DNA of 37,501 nucleotides from Acidobacteriota bacterium (GCA_017860085.1 JAFNAJ010000001.1:1-37501), one strand, 5' to 3'. Shown: positions 26,125-35,402, counted from the stretch's first letter. The notes: generated from the sequence alone by a model not told the origin. Numbers and translations are program-made.

Positions 26125-27509
26125 CTGCGCCTGCCCGCGTCGCGGCGCACCGCGCGCTGCGCTCGGTGAACGGCCGGCGCGCCGATCTCGCCACGGCCCT
26201 CGCTCGTACACGAACAGACCTCGAGGACGACCGCGACCAGTCGCTGGCGGCCGAGATCGTCACGGGGACCCTGCGCTGGCAGGCCTTTCTCGACTGGGTG
26301 ATCGATCGTCGCCTCGACCGTTCCCCGGGCAAGCTCGACGCGACACTTCGCGACATCCTGCGCGCCGCGGTGTACCAGTTGTGGCGCCTCGAGCGGGTGC
26401 CCGCACACGCCGTGGTCTCCGATGCGGTGACACTCGTTCGGGAGGCTGGGCTGCCAAAGGCTGCCGGCCTCGTCAACGCCGTGCTCCGCAGGATTGCACC
26501 CGAACGCCACGACCTGTCGGGCCCTGGCCACCCTGGCGTCCGCCCGTCAGGACAGGTCGCTGGCGATCTGGCGGCGTGGCGCGAGCGTGCGCTCGACTAC
26601 CTGGCCATCACGTGGTCGCACCCTCGCTGGCTCGTCGCACGCTGGCTCGACCGCTTCGGACTTGACGTGACCGAGGCATGGGTCCGCTTCAACAACGCGC
26701 CGGCTCCGCTCACGCTTCGCGCCAACGGCATCCGCCTCACTCGCGAATCCCTCGCGCGCCGCCTGGCCGCCGTCGGAGTCTCGGTCGAGCCGACCACGTA
26801 CGCCCCCGACGGCCTGATCGTCACGGAAGGGAACCCGCTTCGAACGTCGCTCGCTGGCGAGGGCCTGTTTCTCGTCCAGGACGAAGCGTCGCAATTGGTG
26901 CCTCTCGCCGTGGTTCCGGCCGGCGTCTCCCGCGTGCTCGATGCGTGCGCGGCGCCCGGCGGCAAGACCACCGCGTTGGCAGCAAGCCTCGCTCCCGGGG
27001 CGCTCGTCGTGGCCGCCGACGTGAGGCCGAGGCGCGTGGCGCTGCTCCACCGCACGGTGGCAGCCTGCGGCGCACGCAACGTGCGAATCGTCGCCGCCGA
27101 TCTCGCGCGCGGGCTGCCCTTCGGCGCCGTCTTCGACGCGGTCGTCGTTGATGCACCCTGCTCGGGCTTCGGCACCGTCAGGCGTGATCCCGATATCAAG
27201 TGGCACCGCCACGAGGCAGACCTCGCCGCGTTGGCGGCCACCCAGCTCACGCTGCTGCAGCAGGCAGCAACCGCTGTCCGTCCGGGTGGATGGCTCCTCT
27301 ATGCGACCTGTTCGAGCGAGCCCGACGAGAACCGGCAGGTGGTTGCGCGATTCCTGGCGGCCTGCCCCACGTTCGCCACCTTGCGGCTGCCGCTGGCGGG
27401 CTCGGCACTGCCCCGCGCCGTGATCAGCGCCGACGGCGCCCTCGAGACGTCGCCCCACGAGCACGGCCTCGAGGCGTTCTTCGCAGCGATGCTGGTGCGA
27501 CGGCGATGA
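26121..27509 (+). CDS. rsmB: 16S rRNA (cytosine-5) methyltransferase RsmB/Sun
   Basis: N-terminal NusB-like region; DACAAPGGKTTALA, VVVDAPCSGFGTVRRDPDIKW, LLYATCSSEPDENRQV. Confidence 0.95.
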   Translation: MTAPARVAAHRALRSVNGRRADLATALARTRTDLEDDRDQSLAAEIVTGTLRWQAFLDWVIDRRLDRSPGKLDATLRDILRAAVYQLWRLERVPAHAVVSDAVTLVREAGLPKAAGLVNAVLRRIAPERHDLSGPGHPGVRPSGQVAGDLAAWRERALDYLAITWSHPRWLVARWLDRFGLDVTEAWVRFNNAPAPLTLRANGIRLTRESLARRLAAVGVSVEPTTYAPDGLIVTEGNPLRTSLAGEGLFLVQDEASQLVPLAVVPAGVSRVLDACAAPGGKTTALAASLAPGALVVAADVRPRRVALLHRTVAACGARNVRIVAADLARGLPFGAVFDAVVVDAPCSGFGTVRRDPDIKWHRHEADLAALAATQLTLLQQAATAVRPGGWLLYATCSSEPDENRQVVARFLAACPTFATLRLPLAGSALPRAVISADGALETSPHEHGLEAFFAAMLVRRR

Positions 27510-27562
27510 GGACCGCGGTCGGATGGGAATCGGGACGGACGCCGGTGACAGCTATACTATCC

Positions 27563-27586
27563 GGCGGACCTGAAGGTCCGCCCTAC
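27563..27586 (-). repeat. REP-like hairpin with GTAG foot
   Basis: Minus strand GTAG-GGCGGACCT-TC-AGGTCCGCC: perfect 9-bp arms. Confidence 0.75.
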
Positions 27587-27630
27587 GGGTCGGTCGAAGG
27601 TCCGCCCTGCGGGTCGGTCGAAGGTCCGCC
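27583..27630 (+). repeat. Two tandem 24-bp repeats next to the REP-like hairpin
   Basis: CTACGGGTCGGTCGAAGGTCCGCC (27583-27606) and CTGCGGGTCGGTCGAAGGTCCGCC (27607-27630), one mismatch; AAGGTCCGCC is also the 3' arm of the REP hairpin. Confidence 0.95.
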
Positions 27631-27636
27631 ACGTAA

Positions 27637-28359
27637 ATGGCTCTCGGACGCGGTGTGTTCAGCCTGGGACGTGTCCTCCTTGTCGCGGGAGGGCTCTGCG
27701 CCACGTTCCTGCTGTTCTTCGTCATGTCGTTGCGCGTGGCCATCCGAAGCCGCGAGGTGCCTGTGCCCGCGCTGACGGGGCGCTCTGTCAACGAGGCCAG
27801 TGCCCTGCTCGACGACCTCGGTCTGTCGCTCAGGATCGAAGCGCCGGCGCGCGCCGACGCGCGGATGCCTGCCGGCCGGGTCCTCGTCCAGGACCCGTCG
27901 CCGGGCGTGGTCACCCGACGCCCTCGCAGCGTGAAGGTGTGGCTGAGTGCAGGTCCCGCCGTCACGGTCGTCCCCGCTCTCGTGGGCGAGGCCGAACGTA
28001 CGGCGCAGTTGCGCTTGCAGGGCTCGGGACTGACGGTGACCGACGTCGCCGAGGTGCGGTCGAGCAGCCACCCCCCTGGGACCGTGATCGCCCAGTTCCC
28101 TCCGCCCGACACCCGGTCGGGCGAGGTGGCGATCCTCGTCAACCGCGAGGAGCCGTCGGGTGGGTACGTGATGCCGGACCTGATCGGGGTCGACGGTGAG
28201 CGGGCCGCCAACCTGCTCAGGAGTCGGGGCTTCCGCGTTACCGTCGTGGGCAGCCAGCCCTATCCGGGCATCCCGCCCGGCACGGTGATCCGCCAGGCGC
28301 CCACGGGGGGGTTCGAGGTCGGACCGTCCGACGGCATTTCTCTCGAGGTGAGCCGGTGA
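27637..28359 (+). CDS. Membrane-anchored PASTA-domain protein without kinase domain
   Basis: N-terminal TM LLVAGGLCATFLLFFVMSL followed by three PASTA-like repeats (VPVPALTGRSVNEASALLDDLGL; VVPALVGEAERTAQLRLQGSGL; VMPDLIGVDGERAANLLRSRGF). Confidence 0.88.
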   Translation: MALGRGVFSLGRVLLVAGGLCATFLLFFVMSLRVAIRSREVPVPALTGRSVNEASALLDDLGLSLRIEAPARADARMPAGRVLVQDPSPGVVTRRPRSVKVWLSAGPAVTVVPALVGEAERTAQLRLQGSGLTVTDVAEVRSSSHPPGTVIAQFPPPDTRSGEVAILVNREEPSGGYVMPDLIGVDGERAANLLRSRGFRVTVVGSQPYPGIPPGTVIRQAPTGGFEVGPSDGISLEVSR

Positions 28360-29036
28360 GCATTCGCATGGCGCCATCCATCCTTGCGGCCGACTTCGCC
28401 GCCCTGGGTGCGGCAGTCGCGGAGGCCGAGCGCGGCGGGGCCGACCTCATCCACGTGGATGTGATGGACGGGCACTTCGTGCCGAACATCACGGTCGGCC
28501 CACCGGTGGTGCGAGCACTCCACCGCGTCGCAAAGGTGCCGCTCGACGTGCACCTGATGATCGCCAGTCCCGACCGTTACCTCGACGCCTTCATCGATGC
28601 GGGCGCCGCGATGCTGTCGGTGCACGTCGAGGCGTTGCCGCACCTTCAACGAGCGATTGCTTACATCAAGAGCCGTGGCGTCCAGGCAGGCGTCGCCCTC
28701 AACCCGTCGACGCCTGCGGTAGCCCTCGAGGAGATCGCCGGCGACGTCGACTTCGTCCTCGTCATGTCGGTCAACCCGGGGTTTGGTGGCCAGACTTTTC
28801 TGCCGCGCAGCGAGTCGAAGATCAGGGCGGTGCGTCGCCTGCTGGACCAGGCGGGCAACCACGCCCCGATCGAGGTCGACGGCGGCGTCGACCTCACCAC
28901 TGTTCATGGGATCGCCGCGGCCGGCGCCGAGATCATCGTTGCTGGGCAGGCGATCTTCGGCAGCCCAGACCCCCCGGGCATGGTCAGGGCATTGCGCGAG
29001 GCCGCCGAAGCCGCTCGCGCCGCCGGACCCCGGTGA
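28356..29036 (+). CDS. rpe: Ribulose-phosphate 3-epimerase
   Basis: APSILAADFAALG, HVDVMDGHFVPNITVGPPVV, DVHLMI, VLVMSVNPGFGGQ, EVDGGVD. GTG start overlapping the PASTA stop. Confidence 0.97.
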   Translation: MSIRMAPSILAADFAALGAAVAEAERGGADLIHVDVMDGHFVPNITVGPPVVRALHRVAKVPLDVHLMIASPDRYLDAFIDAGAAMLSVHVEALPHLQRAIAYIKSRGVQAGVALNPSTPAVALEEIAGDVDFVLVMSVNPGFGGQTFLPRSESKIRAVRRLLDQAGNHAPIEVDGGVDLTTVHGIAAAGAEIIVAGQAIFGSPDPPGMVRALREAAEAARAAGPR

Positions 29037-29052
29037 GCTTCCGCGACGTCCC

Positions 29053-29451
29053 GTGCCTCCAGCCTCCAACCGCCTCCGTGTGCGATACGCCGAGACCGAC
29101 ACGATGGGCGTCGTGTACTACGCGAACTACCTCGTCTGGTTCGAGGTGGGACGCGCCGAGTGGCTCCGGGTGCGCGGGCACACTTACCGAGGGCTCGAGG
29201 CAGAAGGCATCGGCCTGCCGGTCGTGGAAGCCGCGTGCCAGTATCATGTTCCAGGGCGTTACGACGACGAGCTCGAGGTCAGGACCGAGGGGCGACTCCT
29301 CTCGGCTGCGCGCGTGCGGTTCAACTATGAGGTCGTGCGGGTGGCCGACGCGGTCGTGCTCGCCACCGGGCACACGGTGCACGCGGTGCTGAACAACCAG
29401 ACCGGTCGGCCATGTCGGCTCCCCGTGGAGATCAGGACACTGTTCCAATGA
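29053..29451 (+). CDS. Acyl-CoA thioesterase, 4-hydroxybenzoyl-CoA thioesterase/YbgC family
   Basis: RVRYAETDTMGVVYYANYLVWFEVGRAEWLR hot-dog fold motif; GTG start. Confidence 0.92.
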   Translation: MPPASNRLRVRYAETDTMGVVYYANYLVWFEVGRAEWLRVRGHTYRGLEAEGIGLPVVEAACQYHVPGRYDDELEVRTEGRLLSAARVRFNYEVVRVADAVVLATGHTVHAVLNNQTGRPCRLPVEIRTLFQ

Positions 29452-30395
29452 AGGCACTCGTCACCGGCGCCGCCGGGTTCATCGGTTCGACGCTCGCAGA
29501 GACGCTGCTCGCACGGGGAGCGGACGTCGTGGGTCTCGACTGCTTCACCGACTACTACCCGCGGGCGAACAAAGAGGCCAACCTGGCGGGTGCTCGTGCC
29601 CACCCTCGCTACACGTTCGTCGAGGACGCCGTGCAGTCGGCCGACCTGGCTCAATTGCTCGACGGGGTGACGCACGTGTTCCACCTGGCGGCCCAGGCCG
29701 GCGTACGCAAGAGTTGGGGCCGCGACTTCTCGACCTATACGAGCAACAACATCGAGGCCACCCAGGTCCTGCTCGAAGCGTGCGTCAGGCGACCGATTAC
29801 CCGCTTCGTCTACGCGTCGAGTTCCTCGGTGTACGGGGACGGGGTGCCAATCCCGATGCGCGAGGATGCGCTGCCCCAGCCGGTGTCTCCGTACGGCGTT
29901 TCCAAGCTCGCTGCCGAGCAACTCTGTTATCTCTACTTCGTCAACTACAGCGTGCCGACGGTCTCGTTGCGCTACTTCACGGTCTACGGTCCGCGCCAGC
30001 GTCCCGACATGGGATTCCACCGGTTCCTGAAAGCCGCGCACGGGGGGCTGCCCATCACCCTCTACGGAGACGGCGAGCAGACCCGCGACTTCACCTTCGT
30101 CGCTGACGCGGTCAGGGCGACGGCCGACGCGGGCACGGCGGGCGTTCCCGGCCGTGTCTACAACATCGGCGGCGGATCGCGCGTGACGGTCAACCACGTG
30201 CTCGGTATCATCGGCCAGTTGGTTCCGCGGCCCTTGGACATCCGCCGCGAAGCCCCTCAGAAGGGCGACATGCACGACACCTATGCCGATACGGCCCTGG
30301 CGCGGGCCGATCTCGGGTTCAGACCGCAGGCGACCCTCGAGGACGGCTTGCGGGCAGAGTACGAATGGCTGACTTCATCCTTCGGGCTGCGGTAG
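29448..30395 (+). CDS. NAD-dependent epimerase/dehydratase (UDP-sugar 4-epimerase type, SDR)
   Basis: MKALVTGAAGFIGSTLAETLLARG, HLAAQAGVRKSW, YASSSSVYG, YGVSKLAAEQL, RYFTVYGPRQRPDM. Confidence 0.93.
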   Translation: MKALVTGAAGFIGSTLAETLLARGADVVGLDCFTDYYPRANKEANLAGARAHPRYTFVEDAVQSADLAQLLDGVTHVFHLAAQAGVRKSWGRDFSTYTSNNIEATQVLLEACVRRPITRFVYASSSSVYGDGVPIPMREDALPQPVSPYGVSKLAAEQLCYLYFVNYSVPTVSLRYFTVYGPRQRPDMGFHRFLKAAHGGLPITLYGDGEQTRDFTFVADAVRATADAGTAGVPGRVYNIGGGSRVTVNHVLGIIGQLVPRPLDIRREAPQKGDMHDTYADTALARADLGFRPQATLEDGLRAEYEWLTSSFGLR

Positions 30396-31249
30396 GGAGA
30401 CGGGCCTCGTCGCCCGGGCTCGAGACAGTTCGCCGTCACCGGGCGGTCACGTTTCTCCTGACATTCGTGTTTTGTTCGCTTCTGGCCTCGTGCGCCGGCA
30501 GGAAGGTCGACCTCTCGGCCGGACAGGGCGAGGCGGACAAGGTGCTGTTCGAACGTGGCTCGCTGTCGGTCGAGGACCGTAAGTGGTTGACGGCTCGGGA
30601 GTACTTTCGACAGATCGTCGACGGGTACCCGCAGAGCGCGTTCAGGGCCGACGCGAAACTCGGCCTGGCCGACACCTACTTCGGCGAGAACACGACCGCG
30701 GCGTATGTGCTGGCGATCAACGAGTACCGGGAGTTCCTGACGTTTTACCCGACGCACCCTCGTGCCGATTATGCTCAGTACAAGCTCGCGATGTGCCACG
30801 TCAAGCAGATGGCCAAGCCCGAGCGAGACCAGAGCGAAACGAAAGAAGCCTTGAAGGAGTTCGCGGCGTTCTTCGAGCGGTTTCCGAACAGCGCGCTCGC
30901 CGCTGAAGTTCGCGCGCGTCAACGCGATGCGCGCGATCGTCTCAGCCAGTCGGAGTACCGGGTCGGGCTGTTCTACTACCGTGCCCGATGGTATCCCGGC
31001 GCCATCGATCGGCTCAGGTCGCTGCTCAAGGACGATCCCGAATACACCTATCGCGACGCCGTCTATTTCCACCTGGCCGAATCGCTGGTCAAGACAGGTC
31101 GACCCGCCGAGGCACTCCCCTACTTCCAGAGGATCCTCGACGAGTTCGCCACGAGCGAGTACCTCGAACAGGCGCGCCTGCGCCTGCAGGAACTGAAGCC
31201 GGCCGAAGGCTCCGCAGTGTTGTCAGGCTCCCCGGCCACCCGAGACTGA
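30365..31249 (+). CDS. BamD-like outer membrane assembly lipoprotein
   Basis: Lipobox LLASC preceded by hydrophobic LTFVFCS; TPR-like AREYFRQIVDGYPQSAFRADAKLGLADTYF...EYREFLTFYPTHPRADYAQYKLAMCH. Confidence 0.85.
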   Translation: MADFILRAAVGRRASSPGLETVRRHRAVTFLLTFVFCSLLASCAGRKVDLSAGQGEADKVLFERGSLSVEDRKWLTAREYFRQIVDGYPQSAFRADAKLGLADTYFGENTTAAYVLAINEYREFLTFYPTHPRADYAQYKLAMCHVKQMAKPERDQSETKEALKEFAAFFERFPNSALAAEVRARQRDARDRLSQSEYRVGLFYYRARWYPGAIDRLRSLLKDDPEYTYRDAVYFHLAESLVKTGRPAEALPYFQRILDEFATSEYLEQARLRLQELKPAEGSAVLSGSPATRD

Positions 31250-31264
31250 CAGACGGGAGGACCC

Positions 31265-32116
31265 ATGCATCGCCTTGTCATGCCTGCACCGCTTGGACCC
31301 GTGGCCGTCGCCGCTCTGCTCACGGTCGGGAGCGCCACGCACGCGTCGGCCCAGAGTGCCGTCGCGCCCCTCTCGCCCGAAGCGCTGTCGCTCGTGTGCG
31401 CCGCCCGTCTGGCGCCTCCACCTGCCGAACCAGCCTTGCGGGTCGTGGGGAGCCGAGACACCGCACCGAGGGAGGTCTTTGGCCCGGCGGACGTCGTGGT
31501 CCTGTCGGGAGGGGACGTCGCGGCTCTGACGCCCGGCCAACAGTACGTCGTGCGGCGCCGCTTCCGGGCCCGGGTCTACGAGCGCTACAACGAGTGGCTG
31601 CAGTCGGCCGTCCATACGTCCGGCTGGGTACGCGTCGACAGCCTGCAGGGCGGTCGGGCCCTGGCCACGGTCGTCTGGGCGTGCGACGGCCTGCGCGCGG
31701 GCGACTACCTCGAGCCCTTCCAACCGCCGGTGGTTCCCGACGCGCTCGCTGAAGGCACGCCCGACTTCGCGGGCGCAGGGCGCGTGCTGTTCGACAACGA
31801 CGAACGCCGCCTCGCCTCACCCTGGAAGCTCGTCCTGGTGGAGCGCCGCGAGGGCGCGAGCGTGGCCCCAGGGCAGCGCGTCACCTTCTTCCGGCGTCTG
31901 TACGGCGACGATGGGCCCGTCTCGCCGCTTGGGGATGGCACCGTCATGGAGGTCTTGCCGACAGCGCTGATCGTGAGGGTCGACTCGGCGCGCGACGCCC
32001 CGCAGTACGCCGGCGAGTTCGCCACGCGGGCACGGGTGTCCTCGGTGAGCGACGTGCCGCGTGAAGACCGCCCCCGCGAGACGGACGATTTCGCCGCTCT
32101 GCACGTCCCCCGCTGA
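31265..32116 (+). CDS. Secreted hypothetical protein
   Basis: Signal peptide VAVAALLTVGSATHASAQ; no confidently recognised domain. Confidence 0.65.
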   Translation: MHRLVMPAPLGPVAVAALLTVGSATHASAQSAVAPLSPEALSLVCAARLAPPPAEPALRVVGSRDTAPREVFGPADVVVLSGGDVAALTPGQQYVVRRRFRARVYERYNEWLQSAVHTSGWVRVDSLQGGRALATVVWACDGLRAGDYLEPFQPPVVPDALAEGTPDFAGAGRVLFDNDERRLASPWKLVLVERREGASVAPGQRVTFFRRLYGDDGPVSPLGDGTVMEVLPTALIVRVDSARDAPQYAGEFATRARVSSVSDVPREDRPRETDDFAALHVPR

Positions 32117-32144
32117 CGTCAGCGGACGGGTCGCGCTCGACTTC

Positions 32145-32735
32145 CTACTTCCGCGAAGACTGGCCGGCCGCCGCGGATGCGGCGCCGGCCATCGCCTGTG
32201 CGAAGTGTCGGTAGTAGTCGAAGGCCGACACCAGGGCGAGTGCCACCACCACCCAGAGTGCAGCCTGACCCAGCAGGAACAGCTCGCGAACCGTGACGTG
32301 GCCGACGAGCAGCAGCAGAACCGCAGCCACCTCGGCCGCCATCTTGGCCTTCCCCAGCCCTGAGGCCGCGAGCGTCACACCTCTCGCCTGGGCCACGCCC
32401 CGAAGCCCTGTCACGGCGAGCTCGCGTCCGATGATCACGGCGGCCATCCAGGCAGGGGCCAAGCCGATCTGGACGAGCGACACGAGCGCCGCCGTCACCA
32501 GCAGCTTGTCGGCCAGCGGGTCGAGCAACTGACCCAGCGTGGTCACCTGCTGGCGCCGCCGCGCGAGATACCCGTCGAGCCAGTCCGTGATCGAGGCGAC
32601 GGCGAAGATGATCGCCCCGACGAGCTCCTCGCGAATCCCGAAGATGAGCCGCCCTTCGAACTTCGTCAGGAGCACGACGACGAGGAGAGGCACGAGGAAG
32701 ATGCGCCCGAGGGTCAGGGCATTGGGCAGGTTCAT
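32145..32735 (-). CDS. pgsA: CDP-diacylglycerol-glycerol-3-phosphate 3-phosphatidyltransferase
   Basis: CDP-alcohol phosphotransferase motif DWLDGYLARRRQQVTTLGQLLDPLADK; NLPNALTLGRIFLVPLL. Confidence 0.95.
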   Translation of the reverse strand: MNLPNALTLGRIFLVPLLVVVLLTKFEGRLIFGIREELVGAIIFAVASITDWLDGYLARRRQQVTTLGQLLDPLADKLLVTAALVSLVQIGLAPAWMAAVIIGRELAVTGLRGVAQARGVTLAASGLGKAKMAAEVAAVLLLLVGHVTVRELFLLGQAALWVVVALALVSAFDYYRHFAQAMAGAASAAAGQSSRK

Positions 32736-32827
32736 TGGAGCGGGTGCCGCGCTCGGGCGGGGTCATTGTAACCCGCGGGTCCGCGGCTGGCTACAGGGTC
32801 CGACTCCATGTATCATTGCGGGTTGTC

Positions 32828-33883
32828 ATGAAAGCAATCCTCCTGGCAGGCGGGAAAGGCACGCGCCTGCGTCCCCTGACCCTCCACACGCCCAAGCCCA
32901 TCGTGCCGATCATCGATCGGCCGTTTCTGCATTACCAGATCGACCTGCTGCACCAGGTGCCCGAGATCGACGAGGTGATCCTGAGCCTCAACTACCAGCC
33001 GCGGCGCATCGAGGAGATCTTTGGCGACGGCACGAGCCGCGGCATCCGCATCCGGTATGTGGTCGAGCCGGCGCCCCTGGGCACGGCCGGTGCCGTCAAG
33101 TTCGCCGAGCGGTTCCTCGACGACTCCGTGGTGGTCTTCAACGGCGACGTCCTGACGCAGGTCGACCTGGGCGCCATCGTTCGCCTGCACCGCGAGCGTA
33201 AGGCCAAGGCCACCATCGTCCTCACGCCGGTGGAGAACCCGACCGCCTATGGCCTGGTCGAGACAGACCACGACGGCAACGTGACGCGGTTCCTCGAGAA
33301 GCCCTCCCCGGACGAGATCACCTGCGACACGATCAACGCCGGCATCTATGTACTTGAGCCCGACACGTTCGACCGCATTCCCAAGGACACGGCCTGGTCG
33401 ATCGAGCGCAGCTACTTTCCCTCGCTCATCGAGCGAGGCGAGACGTTCGTGGCCTACATCGAGCGCGGCTACTGGATCGACATCGGGACGCCCACGAAGT
33501 ACATGCAGGCGCATCGCGACATCATGGACGGGCATTTCGCGATCCCGATGTTCAGCAGCGGCCCGGCCGTCGTGGCCGCGGCCGACGGCGCCAGCATCGA
33601 CGCTGAGGCCGAGATCGTGGGCCCGTGCTTCATCGACGAGGGCGTGCACGTGAAGAAGGGCGCCCGGGTGGGCCCGTACTCGGTGCTGGGACGTCATGTC
33701 CGCGTCGAGGAAGGTGCACGCATCGAGGGCTCCCTCGTGTGGGCAGGCACCTGGGTCGGGCGTGACGCTTCGGTACGGAACGCGATCCTGGGCCGCAATT
33801 GCCATCTGGGCCGCGCCGCTGTCGTCGGCGACGGCCGGGTCCTCGGCGACAAGAGCGTGCTCACCGACTACAGCCAACTGTAA
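32828..33883 (+). CDS. Sugar-nucleotide (NDP-sugar/mannose-1-P type) pyrophosphorylase with left-handed beta-helix C-terminus
   Basis: MKAILLAGGKGTRLRPLTLHTPKPIVPIIDRPFLHYQI; C-terminal hexapeptide-like repeats IVGPCFIDEGVHVKKGARVGPYSVLG. Confidence 0.92.
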   Translation: MKAILLAGGKGTRLRPLTLHTPKPIVPIIDRPFLHYQIDLLHQVPEIDEVILSLNYQPRRIEEIFGDGTSRGIRIRYVVEPAPLGTAGAVKFAERFLDDSVVVFNGDVLTQVDLGAIVRLHRERKAKATIVLTPVENPTAYGLVETDHDGNVTRFLEKPSPDEITCDTINAGIYVLEPDTFDRIPKDTAWSIERSYFPSLIERGETFVAYIERGYWIDIGTPTKYMQAHRDIMDGHFAIPMFSSGPAVVAAADGASIDAEAEIVGPCFIDEGVHVKKGARVGPYSVLGRHVRVEEGARIEGSLVWAGTWVGRDASVRNAILGRNCHLGRAAVVGDGRVLGDKSVLTDYSQL

Positions 33884-33908
33884 CCCCGCATCCCGGAGCA
33901 CTCACCCC

Positions 33909-35267
33909 ATGGCGTCCGTCAATCCAGGAATCTTCAAGGCCTACGACATTCGCGGCATCTACCCCACCGAGATCAACGAGGACGTCGCGCGGCTTGCGGG
34001 GCGTGCCTTCGTCGCCTACCTCGGGGCCAGGCGGATCGCGGTCTCGCGCGACATGCGGCTCTCGTCGCCGTCGGTGGCTGCCGCGTTCATCGACGGTGCC
34101 CGCGAGCAAGGGGCCGACGTCGTCGACTACGGGATGCTCGGCACCGACATGATGTACTTCGCGGTCTGCCGCGACGGCCTCGATGGCGGCGCCCAGATCA
34201 CGGCGTCGCACAATCCGAAGGAGTACAACGGCATGAAACTGGTGCGGCGCGAGGCGTTTCCGTTGAGCGGCGACGCCGGCATCAGCGACATGCGCGAGAT
34301 GATCCTGGGCGACAGCATCCCGGCGCCGTCGGGTCGTCGGGGATCGCTGCGCCAGGCCGACGTCACGGCCGACTACGTCGAGCGCATGCTCTCGTTCATC
34401 GACGTGTCGGCCATCCGTCCCTTCCGGACGGTGCTGGACGCCGGCAGCGGCATGGCTGGGGCGGTCGCGCCGGCCATCTTCGACAGGCTGCCTTGCCAGA
34501 CGACCCGCCTCTGCTTCGACGTCGATGGCACGTTTCCCAACCACGAGGCCAACCCCCTCATCGAGGAGAACCGGCGCGACATCGTCGAGCGGGTCGTGGC
34601 CGAGCGCGCCGACATCGGCATCGCCTGGGACGGCGACGCCGACCGGTGCTTCTTCATCGACGGCGGTGGCGAGTTCGTTGCCGGCGACTTCGTCACGGCG
34701 CTGCTGGCCGAGGCCTTCCTGATCAAGACCCCCGGGGCGAAGATCGTGTACGACGTCCGCGCCAGCTACGCCGTCAAGGACACGGTGGCCGCCTACGGCG
34801 GAACCGCCCTGATGAACCGCGTGGGCCACGCCTTCTTCAAGAAGCGCATGCGCGAGGACGACGCCGTGTTCGGCGGTGAGGTCACGGGTCACTACTACTT
34901 CCGCGACTTCTACTTCGCCGACAACGGCTTCATCCCGGCGCTTCTGATTCTCGAGTTGATGTCGAAGAAGGGGCAGACGCTGGCCGAGCTGCTGGCGCCG
35001 CTGCGCGAGCGCTACTTCATCTCAGGGGAGATCAACACCAAGGTCGCCAGCATGGCCGAGGTCGACCGGAAACTCGACGGCCTGGCGCGCCGCTACGCCG
35101 ACGGCCACGTCTACCGGATGGACGGGGTGTCGGTCGAGTACCCGGACTGGCACTTCAACGTGCGGCCCTCGAACACCGAGCCCTTGCTGCGGCTCAACCT
35201 CGAGGGGGCGACACCGGACGTGATGGCCGCCCGGCGAGACGACGTCGTCGCGTTCATCCGATCGTGA
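33909..35267 (+). CDS. Phosphomannomutase/phosphoglucomutase
   Basis: FKAYDIRGIYP, phosphoserine loop ITASHNPKEYNGMKL, metal site GIAWDGDADRCFFID, RPSNTEPLLRLNLE. Confidence 0.95.
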   Translation: MASVNPGIFKAYDIRGIYPTEINEDVARLAGRAFVAYLGARRIAVSRDMRLSSPSVAAAFIDGAREQGADVVDYGMLGTDMMYFAVCRDGLDGGAQITASHNPKEYNGMKLVRREAFPLSGDAGISDMREMILGDSIPAPSGRRGSLRQADVTADYVERMLSFIDVSAIRPFRTVLDAGSGMAGAVAPAIFDRLPCQTTRLCFDVDGTFPNHEANPLIEENRRDIVERVVAERADIGIAWDGDADRCFFIDGGGEFVAGDFVTALLAEAFLIKTPGAKIVYDVRASYAVKDTVAAYGGTALMNRVGHAFFKKRMREDDAVFGGEVTGHYYFRDFYFADNGFIPALLILELMSKKGQTLAELLAPLRERYFISGEINTKVASMAEVDRKLDGLARRYADGHVYRMDGVSVEYPDWHFNVRPSNTEPLLRLNLEGATPDVMAARRDDVVAFIRS

Positions 35268-35402
35268 GCCCCCGGGCAGGCCCAGTACGCGCCGACACAC
35301 CCCGTCGCCTTCCACCCGGGACGACGACGGGGCAAGTACCCGGCTCATGCTAGACTACTGGGCTTGCGGGGCCGCCCGACGGGCGGTCCGTCCGCGCCGA
35401 TC

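Noticed and set aside
27583-27630. Tandem 24-mers considered as a minimal CRISPR array
   Set aside because: Units are directly adjacent with no spacers, and no cas genes are present.
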